Assembly (NCBI RefSeq): GCF_000241265.1
Contig: NZ_BAEE01000076.1
Span: 1 to 64,000 of the forward strand
Direction of reading: 5' to 3'
DNA length: 64,000 nucleotides
Origin: Gordonia araii NBRC 100433
GTDB lineage: Bacteria > Actinomycetota > Actinomycetes > Mycobacteriales > Mycobacteriaceae
Notes under the pieces: generated by a model
Seen by the model: only the letters and a program-made list of their open reading frames with translations
Told to the model about the DNA's origin: nothing
Databases searched by the model: none
Part shown: positions 1 through 7,161 of the stretch, in pieces
Position numbering within the stretch: the stretch's first letter is position 1
Layout: each line of letters starts with the position of its first letter
Position numbers and translations under genes: made by a program

Positions 1-33
1 GACGCTGCGACCGGCGTCAACCTGTCCCGGTGA
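1..33 (+). CDS. C-terminal tail of an upstream gene (possibly a sugar ABC transporter ATPase)
   Basis: Only the last ten codons and the TGA stop of an upstream reading frame are present; the tail reads DAATGVNLSR. The stop overlaps the GTG start of the next gene in a GTGA junction, so the two are probably translationally coupled. The tail resembles the usual end of UgpC/SugC-type sugar ABC transporter ATPases (an F-D-x-x-T-G-x-x-L pattern). In M. tuberculosis, sugC lies next to corA, which would fit the corA gene nearby. Ten residues cannot prove this, so the identity is a guess. Confidence 0.35.
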   Translation, partial: DAATGVNLSR

Positions 34-626
34 GCGCCGCGTGGTCGAGCGACCTCGTTGCCGGGCACGCCGCGAAGGTGCTCGGTGGCGATCCGCAGCG
101 CGCGTCGGTCACGTTCCTCGGCGCCGAGCCGATCGACGTGCTGAGGTTCGCCGGCGCAGACGGCCTGGTCTACGTCACCGCCGGCGCGTCGCGCCATCCG
201 ATGTCGGATCCGGCCGATCTGAACCCCGATCCGATTCGCGGCCCGCGCGCGGAACTCGTCGTGCGCATCGCGGTGTCGCCGGGAGCCGGATTGCAGTTGC
301 GCAACCTGCACCGCTCGATGGCCACGCTGGCCGCGGCTCCGATGGTCGAGGGCCTCGTCTTCGCCACGGATGCGCTGGTCGACCTGGGCGCCCCGCTGTG
401 GGACGGCGCGCCGTTCACCGCCGTGCTGCTCGACGACGACGAGTTGAGCCCGCTGGCCTTGCCGGAGCCGGCCGACCCGGTCCGTTTTCTGCGCGCGGTG
501 CCGGTCACCGCCAACGAGGCGGCATGGGTGCGGCTCAGGGGTGCGACGGCGTTGCGCGACGCCTGGACCGAGGCTGAGATCGATCCGGCCGACCCCTCCC
601 GGGTGGCCGCGACGCTCGGCGGCTGA
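30..626 (+). CDS. Suppressor-of-fused (SUFU) domain protein
   Basis: A 198-residue protein with the layout of bacterial SUFU-domain proteins: an N-terminal half ending in a Leu-Arg-Asn-Leu-His segment, the hallmark stretch around DLGAPLWDGAPFTAVLL, then a C-terminal FLRAVPVTANEAAWVR region typical of this fold. The biochemical role of bacterial members is unknown; some lie in polymorphic-toxin loci as possible immunity proteins, but no toxin is visible here. The GTG start is chosen because it overlaps the upstream stop (GTGA). No signal peptide or membrane segment is seen, so it is probably cytosolic. Confidence 0.72.
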   Translation: MSAAWSSDLVAGHAAKVLGGDPQRASVTFLGAEPIDVLRFAGADGLVYVTAGASRHPMSDPADLNPDPIRGPRAELVVRIAVSPGAGLQLRNLHRSMATLAAAPMVEGLVFATDALVDLGAPLWDGAPFTAVLLDDDELSPLALPEPADPVRFLRAVPVTANEAAWVRLRGATALRDAWTEAEIDPADPSRVAATLGG

Positions 627-639
627 CGGTCGCGCCCGC

Positions 640-900
640 TCAGGCCATGGCCAGGAATAGCCGTTCCAGCTTCTGCTGATCGACGTTGTCGGGGCCCTCG
701 GTCGCGATGCAATGCCGAAGTCCGGTGGCCACGAGCGTGTACCCGCTGCGTCCGAGGGCTTTGTGCACCGCGGCCAGCTGGGTGAGCACCTCCTCGCATT
801 CCTGTCCTTCTTCGAGCATGCGGATCACTGTGGCGAGGTGACCGTGCGCGCGCTTGAGCCGCGTGACGATCGGCTTCGCGGCAGCTTCCGGGATTCTCAT
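640..900 (-). CDS. CsoR-family (DUF156) repressor, CstR-like cysteine pair
   Basis: An 86-residue all-helical repressor of the CsoR/RcnR/CstR/FrmR family. Cys35 and Cys64 are 29 residues apart, matching Cys36 and Cys65 of copper-sensing CsoR. The residue where CsoR has its copper-ligand histidine (spacing +25) is Gly60. A Cys-Cys pair without that histidine is the pattern of CstR, which senses persulfides. His63 sits just before Cys64, so metal binding is not excluded. The ATG overlaps the DUF302 stop (ATGA), so the two genes are coupled. The protein probably binds the two C-run/G-run palindromes at 1339-1382 and controls its own operon and the divergent AhpD-like gene. Confidence 0.85.
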   Translation of the reverse strand: MRIPEAAAKPIVTRLKRAHGHLATVIRMLEEGQECEEVLTQLAAVHKALGRSGYTLVATGLRHCIATEGPDNVDQQKLERLFLAMA

Positions 901-1298
901 GCCTGCTCGCCCGTCAGGCGGTCCAGCATGGCTGCCAACAGTTCGCGGGCCTGTCCGGCGACGTCGGCGAGGGCTTCGGTTCCGGTGAACTCGGGCATGA
1001 CGCCGGGGTCGAGGATGTCGATCTGGGAACCGTCGCCAGCCGCGCTGACGACCACGTTGCACGGCAGGAGGACCGCGACGCGGGGATCGACCCGCAGGGC
1101 CTCGTGGGCGAGTTGCGGCCGGCAAGCACCCAGGATCAGCTTCGGCGGCACGTCGACGTCGAGCTTCGTCTTCAGCGTGGCCGCGACGTCGATTTCGGTG
1201 AGTACGCCGAATCCGACGTCGGCCAGCGCTTCGCGCACGCGCGGGACGGCCTCGGCATACGGGACGTCGATCGTGGCGCTCATGGTCAGTTGAGTCAT
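897..1298 (-). CDS. DUF302 family protein
   Basis: A 133-residue protein with the DUF302 pattern: a short N-terminal strand region, a KLDVDVPPKLILGAC segment, then an LRVDPRVAVLLPCNVVV stretch, both with the conserved cysteine positions of the family. The function is not established, but DUF302 genes are often found beside heavy-metal or sulfur-stress genes. The start is placed at the ATG at 1298, which has a GAGAGG ribosome site about nine bases upstream; a GTG 27 bases further out lacks one. The gene is first in a two-gene operon with the CsoR-family repressor and is transcribed away from the operator region. Confidence 0.8.
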   Translation of the reverse strand: MTQLTMSATIDVPYAEAVPRVREALADVGFGVLTEIDVAATLKTKLDVDVPPKLILGACRPQLAHEALRVDPRVAVLLPCNVVVSAAGDGSQIDILDPGVMPEFTGTEALADVAGQARELLAAMLDRLTGEQA

Positions 1299-1333
1299 TT
1301 TGGCGGTCCTCTCTCCGTTGACCACTCCATATT

Positions 1334-1384
1334 TGCATATCCCCCCGGGGGGATGCTAGGTTCTCAATATCCCCCTAGGGGGTT
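1334..1384. promoter_or_regulatory. Divergent promoter with two CsoR/CstR-type operators
   Basis: Two palindromes of C and G runs lie in the intergenic region: ATCCCCCCGGGGGGAT at 1339-1354 (perfect) and CCCCCTAGGGGG at 1371-1382 (perfect), each preceded by AT. Their centres are 30 bp apart, about three helical turns. A likely -10 box for the rightward gene, TAGGTT at 1357-1362, sits between them, so occupancy would block the promoter. A/T-flanked G/C palindromes are the known operator type of CsoR-family repressors, and the repressor gene is adjacent. Confidence 0.8.
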
Positions 1385-1429
1385 CGGGTGGATCGACGAT
1401 CTCCCCGGAGCCACAGTGAAGGAGACGAC

Positions 1430-1798
1430 ATGACCGACAGCTCCCAGCACGACGCGGGCGCGGCAGTTCTTCGGCGGCTGCAGCCGCAGCACCGCGACCT
1501 GCGCAAGGCGATCCCGGACGTCTATGCCGGCTTCGGTGCGCTCAGCTCGGCGGCATTCGCCGACGGCGCCCTCGACCGCAAGACCAAGGAGCTGATCGCC
1601 TTCGCGATCGGGGTGGTCGAGGGGTGCGACGGCTGCATCGCCTCGCACGGGCAGGCCGCGGCGCGCGCCGGCGCCACGGTCCAGGAGGCGGCCGAGGCGA
1701 TCGGTGTCACCTTCCTGATGCACGGCGGACCGGCGACCATTCACGGAGCACGGGCGTACGAGGTGTTCCGCGGATTCGTCGACGCCACCGGCGACTAG
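1430..1798 (+). CDS. AhpD-like / carboxymuconolactone decarboxylase family protein
   Basis: A 122-residue protein with the AhpD-type redox motif EGCDGCIASH (Glu64, Cys66, Cys69, His73), the E-x-C-x-x-C-x-x-x-H signature of alkylhydroperoxidase D-like proteins. Such proteins cycle a disulfide and act in peroxide or thiol stress. The ATG has a GAAGGAGA ribosome site seven bases upstream. Its promoter is embedded between the two CsoR-family operators, so it is probably derepressed by the same signal as the divergent DUF302-repressor operon. The true substrate cannot be read from sequence. Confidence 0.87.
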   Translation: MTDSSQHDAGAAVLRRLQPQHRDLRKAIPDVYAGFGALSSAAFADGALDRKTKELIAFAIGVVEGCDGCIASHGQAAARAGATVQEAAEAIGVTFLMHGGPATIHGARAYEVFRGFVDATGD

Positions 1799-1819
1799 CC
1801 GGGCGGGACGAGACAGATC

Positions 1820-1978
1820 ATGTGCTATCCGATTCGGTGCAAGACCTGCGGAAAGACGACGTGGGGCGGCTGCGGCAGCCACGTCGAGGCGGTTCGCCGC
1901 GGCGTCCCCGCGTCCGACTGGTGTGCCGGGCACCACGAGGACGCCGTCGGGACGGTCCGCAAGCGGTGGTGGCGCTAG
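1820..1978 (+). CDS. Small Cys-rich zinc-ribbon-like protein (52 aa)
   Basis: A 52-codon reading frame starts with ATG at 1820 and ends with TAG. Its N-terminus reads MCYPIRCKTCGKTTWGGCG and contains Cys2, Cys7, Cys10 and Cys18. These are followed by His21, Cys37, His40 and His41, then a Trp-Trp-Arg end. The spaced Cys and His residues suggest a metal-binding knuckle. I believe short proteins starting MCYP with this pattern are widespread in actinobacteria, but no function is known to me. It begins 21 bases after the AhpD-like gene on the same strand and may share its transcript. Its stop lies just before the convergent stop of the next gene. Confidence 0.7.
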   Translation: MCYPIRCKTCGKTTWGGCGSHVEAVRRGVPASDWCAGHHEDAVGTVRKRWWR

Positions 1979-1979
1979 T

Positions 1980-2342
1980 TCAGCCGACGGCTTCGGTGTC
2001 GTCGGAGGCGAGCACGTACACCCACCCCTGCCCGCCGGAGCGCAGGGGAACCTGAACGCGCCGGTAGTCGTCGACCTCGTACTCGTCGGCCGCCGCGAGT
2101 TCGTCGTCGTCGACCAGGAAGGTCGTGCCCTCGACCGTGTCCTGCGCGGACCCGGGAATCAGGATGGGGTGGCGGTCGGTGCCCGAGCGCTCGATCACCA
2201 CGGGGTCGGTGATCGTCAAGACCTCGCTGCGGTATCCGACGATGGCGTCGGCCTCGCCCGGAAGCAGCCGGCCGAAAGTGGCCCGCTGGACCTCGGGGAA
2301 CTGGAGTGTTCCGTAGGAGAACAGCTTGTGCGTCGCGGCCAT
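1980..2342 (-). CDS. Gamma-glutamylcyclotransferase / AIG2-like family protein
   Basis: A 120-residue protein with the GGCT-like fold signature: FSYGTLQ near the N-terminus (the substrate-binding YGxL loop) and an acidic residue in the DEYEVDDYRRV segment where the family carries its catalytic glutamate. Members cleave gamma-glutamyl compounds or have unknown substrates. The start ATG shares one base with the corA stop (TGATG), so it is translated with corA. The pairing with a magnesium transporter does not reveal its substrate. Confidence 0.82.
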   Translation of the reverse strand: MAATHKLFSYGTLQFPEVQRATFGRLLPGEADAIVGYRSEVLTITDPVVIERSGTDRHPILIPGSAQDTVEGTTFLVDDDELAAADEYEVDDYRRVQVPLRSGGQGWVYVLASDDTEAVG

Positions 2343-3340
2343 CACAACCACCCGTGTTTGCGGAAAGAACGCCAGAGCAGGAAACAGATGGTCGCCATGA
2401 AGGCGATGACGAGGAAGTAGCCGTAGCGCCAGTGCAGCTCGGGCATGTGGTCGAAGTTCATGCCGTAGATTCCCGCGATCATCGTCGGCGCGGCGGCCAT
2501 CGCCGCCCACGCGGTGATCTTGCGCATGTCGGTGTTCTGCTGGATGCCGACCTTGGCGGCGGCCGCGTCGAGCATCGACGAGAGCAGGTTGTCGTAGTCG
2601 ATGACGCGCTCGTTCACGGTCGTCAGGTGGTCGGCGACGTCGCGCAGGTAGGTGCGGACCTCGTCGGACAGCCACGGATTGGGCGCGGTGAGGCGCTGCA
2701 GGGGAGTGGCGAGCGGCGTCGTCGCCCGGCGGAATTCGATGACCTCGCGTTTGAGCAGATAGACCGGATCGATGTCGACGGTCGACGTGGCGAACACGCT
2801 TTCCTCGATCTCGGCGATGTCGGAGTCCAGTTCGTCGACGACCACCAGGTAGGAGTCGACGACCCGGTCGGCGACGGCGTGCAACACGACGGTCGGACCG
2901 AGCGCCAACAGTTCGGGATTCTCCTCCAGCCGATGGCGCAGCGAGGCGAGTTCGGTCTGGTCGCCGTGGCGGACCGTGATCACATAGTCGGCCCCGACGA
3001 AAATCATGATCTCTCCGGTGGAGACGACCTCGGCGGTCTCGGCGATCGAATCGTGGTCGACGTAGGCCACGGTCCGCAGCACCATGAACAGCATGTCGCC
3101 GTAAATCTCGACCTTCGGCCGTTGATGGGCGACGACGGCATCCTCGACGGCGAGTTCGTGCAGGTCGAAAACCGAAGCGACAGAGGCCATCTGCGCGTCG
3201 TCGGGAGCGTGGAGCCCGAGCCACACGAACCCGCGGCCCCGCGCGCGGACATGCGCCAGCGCATCGGCATAGGGGAGGTGTTGAGGGTCGCGCACACCGT
3301 CGACGTAGATCGCGCAGTCAACAACGGGGTCAGCGGCCAC
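2342..3340 (-). CDS. corA: CorA-type magnesium/cobalt transporter
   Basis: A protein of about 332 residues with a long acidic cytosolic N-terminal domain, a long helical region, and two C-terminal membrane helices separated by the YGMNF loop, the ion-selectivity signature of CorA channels. The C-terminus is basic (FRKHGWL). The start is set at the GTG at 3340 because TAGGAT on the same strand lies eight bases before it, fitting a leaderless transcript; longer forms would run into the divergent lpqZ promoter. The gene order corA-lpqZ resembles the M. tuberculosis Rv1239c-Rv1244 area. It is the first gene of a two-gene operon. Confidence 0.92.
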   Translation of the reverse strand: MAADPVVDCAIYVDGVRDPQHLPYADALAHVRARGRGFVWLGLHAPDDAQMASVASVFDLHELAVEDAVVAHQRPKVEIYGDMLFMVLRTVAYVDHDSIAETAEVVSTGEIMIFVGADYVITVRHGDQTELASLRHRLEENPELLALGPTVVLHAVADRVVDSYLVVVDELDSDIAEIEESVFATSTVDIDPVYLLKREVIEFRRATTPLATPLQRLTAPNPWLSDEVRTYLRDVADHLTTVNERVIDYDNLLSSMLDAAAAKVGIQQNTDMRKITAWAAMAAAPTMIAGIYGMNFDHMPELHWRYGYFLVIAFMATICFLLWRSFRKHGWL

Positions 3341-3375
3341 GACTGACGATCCTAAGTCATTGCTACGGTGTGGGC
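3341..3375. promoter_or_regulatory. Overlapping divergent leaderless promoters of corA and lpqZ
   Basis: Only 35 bp separate the two start codons. Rightward, TACGGT (3364-3369) ends six bases before the lpqZ ATG. Leftward, TAGGAT (complement of 3349-3354) ends eight bases before the corA GTG. Both match the actinobacterial TAnnnT -10 box at the distance expected when transcription starts at the start codon. No Shine-Dalgarno site precedes either gene. Confidence 0.65.
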
Positions 3376-3951
3376 ATGGTTCGGTGGGTATTGCTGGTCG
3401 CGGTGATCTGTGCGGCGTTGAGCGGCTGCGCGACACAGCCGGAGTCCGGAGCGATTCGCCTCGGCGCATCCGCCGACCCGCAGATGCAGATGACCGCGTT
3501 CCTCTACCGCGGGGCGCTGCGCGCCCAGGGCATCGAGGTCGACGAGCCGGTGCGAGTCGCCGGTGAGCGTGCTCAGCTCGACGCGATGAGCGCCGACGAG
3601 GTCGATCTGTTCCCGTCGACCGTCCCGAAGCTGCTCGCCGTCGTGCTGCCCGCCGACCAGGCCGCGTCCGCGGCGTCGACGGGCGAGCCCACCGAGTTCG
3701 GCGACGCCGCCTACACGCAGCTGAATCGGGCGTTGCCCGCCGGCGCGTCGATCGGCGATCCGGTGTCCGGCGAGCAGCTGGTGCCGGTGTACCGCACGGT
3801 TCGGTTCGGCCGGTCCGACATCAAGGCGCTCAACAAGGTGGCCGGCGAGCTGACCATGGCCGACCTCGCCGAGTTGACCGGGAAATGGCGGGCCGGCGCC
3901 GACGCGACCGAGTTGGTGCGCGACTGGCTCAGCCAGCACGACCTGGCCTAG
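3376..3951 (+). CDS. lpqZ: LpqZ-like lipoprotein, glycine-betaine/osmoprotectant-binding fold
   Basis: A 191-residue exported lipoprotein. A hydrophobic signal peptide ends in the lipobox LSGC with Cys18 as the lipidation site. The mature part resembles OpuAC-type substrate-binding proteins (GAIRLGASADP start, then a region ending in an LAELTGKWRAGADATELV helix). M. tuberculosis LpqZ (Rv1244) is, as I recall, near 286 residues, so this copy is about a third shorter and may lack part of one lobe. No permease or ATPase gene is nearby, so the transport partner is unknown. The ATG is preceded by TACGGT and no ribosome site, which suggests leaderless translation. Confidence 0.7.
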   Translation: MVRWVLLVAVICAALSGCATQPESGAIRLGASADPQMQMTAFLYRGALRAQGIEVDEPVRVAGERAQLDAMSADEVDLFPSTVPKLLAVVLPADQAASAASTGEPTEFGDAAYTQLNRALPAGASIGDPVSGEQLVPVYRTVRFGRSDIKALNKVAGELTMADLAELTGKWRAGADATELVRDWLSQHDLA

Positions 3952-3994
3952 TGTCGCGTGTCGGAACTAGTGGCCGAGCACGGCCTGCCGAACG

Positions 3995-4831
3995 CTACTT
4001 GGCCGAGAACCGCTTGATGGCGGCGCCGGTGAGCCGGGCGGCGACACCCTGGTAGCCGGAGGCGACCAGGCGGACCCACAGGTCGAGCAGCTTGGCGTCG
4101 TTGCCGACCAGCACGCGCGCGCGGCCCTTCTCGACGCCCCGCAGAATGATGTCGGCGGCCTTGGCGGCATCCATCCGCAGCAGGTACTTCTCGAAGGCCT
4201 CGGTGAGGCTGCGGTCGTCGGTGTCCCCGCTCATCGTCGCGTTGCGCGCGATCGCCGTCTTGACCCCGCCGGGGTGCACACAGGTGACCTTGACCGGATG
4301 CTTGGCCACGATCATCTCCTGGTTGAGCGACTCGGTGAAGCCGCGAACGGCGAACTTGGCCGAGTTGTACGCCGATTGCCCGGGCTCGGACAGCAGTCCG
4401 AACAGCGACGACGTGTTGACGATGTGACCGTCGCCGGAGGCGATGATGTGCGGCAGGAAGGCCTTCGTGCCGTTGACGACGCCCCAGAAGTCGACGTCCA
4501 TCACCCGGTCGATGTCCTTGAACTCCATGTGCTCGACCTCGCCGTGGTGGGCGATGCCAGCGTTGTTGAAGATGGCGTTGACCTTGCCGAAGTGCTTGGC
4601 GACCGTCTCGGCGTACTCGAGCACCGCCTCACGCTCGGCGACGTTGAGCAACTGGGAATGCACCTCGGCGCCGGTGGCCTTGACCAGGCGCTCGGTCTCC
4701 GCGAGACCGTTGGGGTCGACGTCGCTGATGGCCACCTTGGCGCCGCGCTGGCCGAGCTTGACCGCGAGCTCGCGGCCCATGCCCGACGATGCACCGGTGA
4801 CGACGACGACCTTGTTGCGGAAATCCTTCAT
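3995..4831 (-). CDS. Short-chain dehydrogenase/reductase (Rv1245c-like)
   Basis: A 278-residue classical SDR. The cofactor motif TGASSGMG lies at residues 12-19, NNAG follows in the centre, and the catalytic serine precedes SAYNSAK (Tyr-x3-Lys). It should oxidise or reduce an alcohol/ketone with NAD(P)H in the cytosol. The ATG has a GAAGGA ribosome site. The gene lies 64 bases downstream of the BVMO gene on the same strand and is probably cotranscribed with it, which suggests that it produces the ketone used by the BVMO. Position and length (about 276 residues) match M. tuberculosis Rv1245c. Confidence 0.9.
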   Translation of the reverse strand: MKDFRNKVVVVTGASSGMGRELAVKLGQRGAKVAISDVDPNGLAETERLVKATGAEVHSQLLNVAEREAVLEYAETVAKHFGKVNAIFNNAGIAHHGEVEHMEFKDIDRVMDVDFWGVVNGTKAFLPHIIASGDGHIVNTSSLFGLLSEPGQSAYNSAKFAVRGFTESLNQEMIVAKHPVKVTCVHPGGVKTAIARNATMSGDTDDRSLTEAFEKYLLRMDAAKAADIILRGVEKGRARVLVGNDAKLLDLWVRLVASGYQGVAARLTGAAIKRFSAK

Positions 4832-4895
4832 GGTTTCTTTGTCCTTCTCGAGGCTGTGAGTGGTTTCGGCCAATGTGGCCGGGGTGGATCGGGCG

Positions 4896-6443
4896 TCAGA
4901 CCGTCGCAGGTTCGGCGACGGGGGCGTCGTCGGTGTGCTTCGTGCCGGGCAGGGCGCGGCTGATGTCGTAAGCGGCGACATCGAAATTACGCGTGATACG
5001 GCGGAAAGCGAAGGTGAATCCCGGCCACAGCGTGGTGATGTTCCCGTTGGCGTCCTTGTACCAGGAAGCGCAGCCGCCGGTGGCCCAGACGGAGCGGGCG
5101 AGTGTGCGCTGCAGGGACTCGTTGAACTCGGCTTGGGCTTCGGCCTTCACGTCGATGCGCGTAATGGATTGGGCGCGCACCGTCTTGGCGAAGCCGACCA
5201 GGTAGTTGAGCTGGGATTCGATCATGTAGACCATCGAGGTGTGGCCCAGGCCGGTCGACGGACCGACCATCAGCATCATGTTCGGGAAGCCGTGCACGGT
5301 CGAACCCTTGTAGCCCTGCATTCCGGCGGATTCCCACACCTGCGCGAGCGATCGTCCGTCGGCGCCGACGATGTGCGAGAAGACCGGCGAGTCGGTGACG
5401 TGGAAGCCGGTGGCGACGACGATGACGTCGACATCGCGCTCGATCCCGTCGGCGGTGACGATGCCGCGCGGCGAGATCGACGCGATCGGATCGGTGACCA
5501 GGTCGACGTTGTCGCGGTCGAGCGCCGGGTACCAGTCGTTGGACTTGAGGATCCGCTTGCATCCGACCCGGTAGTCGGGCGTCACCGCGCGGCGCAGTGC
5601 GCGGTCGGCGGTGCCACGCGCGATGTTCGCCTTGCACAGCGCCTCGACCGGCTTCAGCGCGGCCGGGGCGTAGGTCATCCCGAAGGCGACGGCTTCCGCA
5701 CCGGTGTAGATCGCACCGCGCGAGAGCTTCTGGAAACCGGGGAGGAATCGGAACGCGGCGTGCTCGACGGCGGTGTAGGGGCGCTCGGTGCGCGGGACGA
5801 TCCAGGGGGCGGTGCGCTGGTAGACGTCCAGATGCCCGGCGATCTTGGCGACCTGCGGCACGATCTGGATGGCGGATGCGCCCGTCCCGATCACGGCGAT
5901 GCGCTTGCCCGCGTAGTCGTAGTCGTGGTCCCACCGGGCGGAGTGGACGATCTTGCCTTCGAATCCGTCGATCCCGTCGATGTCGGGCAGGTTGGGTTCG
6001 CACAACGGGCCGACGGCGCCGACGAGGAGTCGGGCGCGGACCTGCGAGGCGACACCGTCGGTCTCGACATCGATCAGCCAGGACTTCCGCTCCTCATCCC
6101 ACCGCGCGTCGAGGACCTCGGTGCGGAACCGGGTGTGCGAGGCGATGTCGTGGCGGGTCGCCACGTCGTTGATGTACCGGTGGATCTCGGCCTGGTGGGA
6201 GTAGGTGCGCGACCATTTCGGATTCAGTGCGAACGAGTACGAGTACAGGTTCGACGGGACGTCGCAGGCGGCACCGGGGTAGGTGTTGTCGCGCCAGGTG
6301 CCGCCGAAGTCGGCGCCCCGGTCGATGACGAGGTAGTCGGTGAATCCGTTCTGGGTGAGTTTGATTGCGGCGCCGAGTCCGGAGAACCCGGCACCGATGA
6401 TGGCGATGTGAACGTCGGTGACTGCGACGTCGGTGGCTGTCAT
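4896..6443 (-). CDS. Baeyer-Villiger flavin monooxygenase
   Basis: A 515-residue class B flavoprotein monooxygenase. The FAD motif GAGFSGLG starts at residue 17, the NADP motif GTGASA lies near residue 186, and the BVMO fingerprint FEGKIVHSARWD (F-x-G-x3-H-x3-W-D) lies at 161-172. It should insert oxygen next to a ketone carbonyl to give an ester or lactone, using NADPH and O2. The start is the ATG at 6443 because TAGCGT ends seven bases before it, as in leaderless mRNAs. It is the first gene of an operon with an SDR and is divergent from a TetR gene. The natural ketone is unknown; M. tuberculosis EthA belongs to the same broad family. Confidence 0.93.
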   Translation of the reverse strand: MTATDVAVTDVHIAIIGAGFSGLGAAIKLTQNGFTDYLVIDRGADFGGTWRDNTYPGAACDVPSNLYSYSFALNPKWSRTYSHQAEIHRYINDVATRHDIASHTRFRTEVLDARWDEERKSWLIDVETDGVASQVRARLLVGAVGPLCEPNLPDIDGIDGFEGKIVHSARWDHDYDYAGKRIAVIGTGASAIQIVPQVAKIAGHLDVYQRTAPWIVPRTERPYTAVEHAAFRFLPGFQKLSRGAIYTGAEAVAFGMTYAPAALKPVEALCKANIARGTADRALRRAVTPDYRVGCKRILKSNDWYPALDRDNVDLVTDPIASISPRGIVTADGIERDVDVIVVATGFHVTDSPVFSHIVGADGRSLAQVWESAGMQGYKGSTVHGFPNMMLMVGPSTGLGHTSMVYMIESQLNYLVGFAKTVRAQSITRIDVKAEAQAEFNESLQRTLARSVWATGGCASWYKDANGNITTLWPGFTFAFRRITRNFDVAAYDISRALPGTKHTDDAPVAEPATV

Positions 6444-6522
6444 GGAGATCACGCTAGCGGAATTATTGACCAAGCGTCAATAGCGTGTTGGACAACGAGT
6501 CAATAGTGCTAGCGTGATGCTC
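6444..6522. promoter_or_regulatory. TetR-type operators between mirror-image leaderless promoters
   Basis: The sequence ATCACGCTAGC (6448-6458) recurs as its exact reverse complement GCTAGCGTGAT (6508-6518). Each arm contains a TAGCGT -10 box ending seven bases before the start codon on its side. Between the arms lies the palindrome ATTGAC-n5-GTCAAT (6465-6481) and a second, imperfect copy TTGGAC-n5-GTCAAT (6488-6504), with centres 23 bp apart. This is the layout of a TetR repressor that shuts both its own gene and the divergent BVMO operon. Confidence 0.75.
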
Positions 6523-7149
6523 GTGGCACGACAAGACGCGGGCAAGAAGCGGACTCGGATGAGTCCGGCGGCCCGGCGAGAGCAGTTCATCGCGTTGGGC
6601 CGTGACCTGATCAAGCGCGTGTCGGTCGACAATGTATCGATCGAGTCGGTGGCCCAGGCGGCGGGCGTCTCCCGCGCGCTGGTGTTCCACTACTTCTCGT
6701 CCAAACAGGACTTCCACCTCGCCCTGGCGCAGGCGCAGGCGAAGGAGCTGGTCGAGGCGACCAAGCCCGACGACTCCCTCGGCGAACCGGTCGTCGTACT
6801 GCGCGCGGCGATGGCGTCCTTTCTCGACTTCATCACCGAGCATCGGCATGCCTACACCGCCTTTTTGCGCGGCTCGGCGTCCGGAGATCCCGAGATGCGC
6901 GCCATCGTCGACCAATCGCGCGCGGTGATCGCCGACCGCATCTTGGAACGCACCGCCGTGTTCGGCATCGACCACACGACGACGGTCGAAGTCGCCGTTC
7001 GCGGCTGGATCGCGTTCGTCGAGGAGGTCGCGCTGACCTGGCTCGACCGATCCGACATGAGCCGCGATGCCGTGCTCGACCTGATGGTGGACTCGCTGTT
7101 CGGGATCGGCGCCGCGGTGACCGGCGAACCGATCACCCGCGCCGAGTAG
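6523..7149 (+). CDS. TetR-family transcriptional regulator
   Basis: A 208-residue regulator. The N-terminal helix-turn-helix (about residues 39-62) contains SIESVAQAAGVSRALVFHYF, a canonical TetR DNA-binding domain, followed by a helical ligand-binding domain. The start is set at the GTG at 6523, seven bases after the TAGCGT -10 box, mirroring the divergent BVMO gene; GTG 6514 and ATG 6517 are in-frame alternatives. It most likely represses the BVMO-SDR operon and itself through the palindromes at 6465-6504 and releases DNA on binding a ketone or related inducer. Confidence 0.88.
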   Translation: MARQDAGKKRTRMSPAARREQFIALGRDLIKRVSVDNVSIESVAQAAGVSRALVFHYFSSKQDFHLALAQAQAKELVEATKPDDSLGEPVVVLRAAMASFLDFITEHRHAYTAFLRGSASGDPEMRAIVDQSRAVIADRILERTAVFGIDHTTTVEVAVRGWIAFVEEVALTWLDRSDMSRDAVLDLMVDSLFGIGAAVTGEPITRAE

Positions 7150-7161
7150 CCCGCCCGCCCC

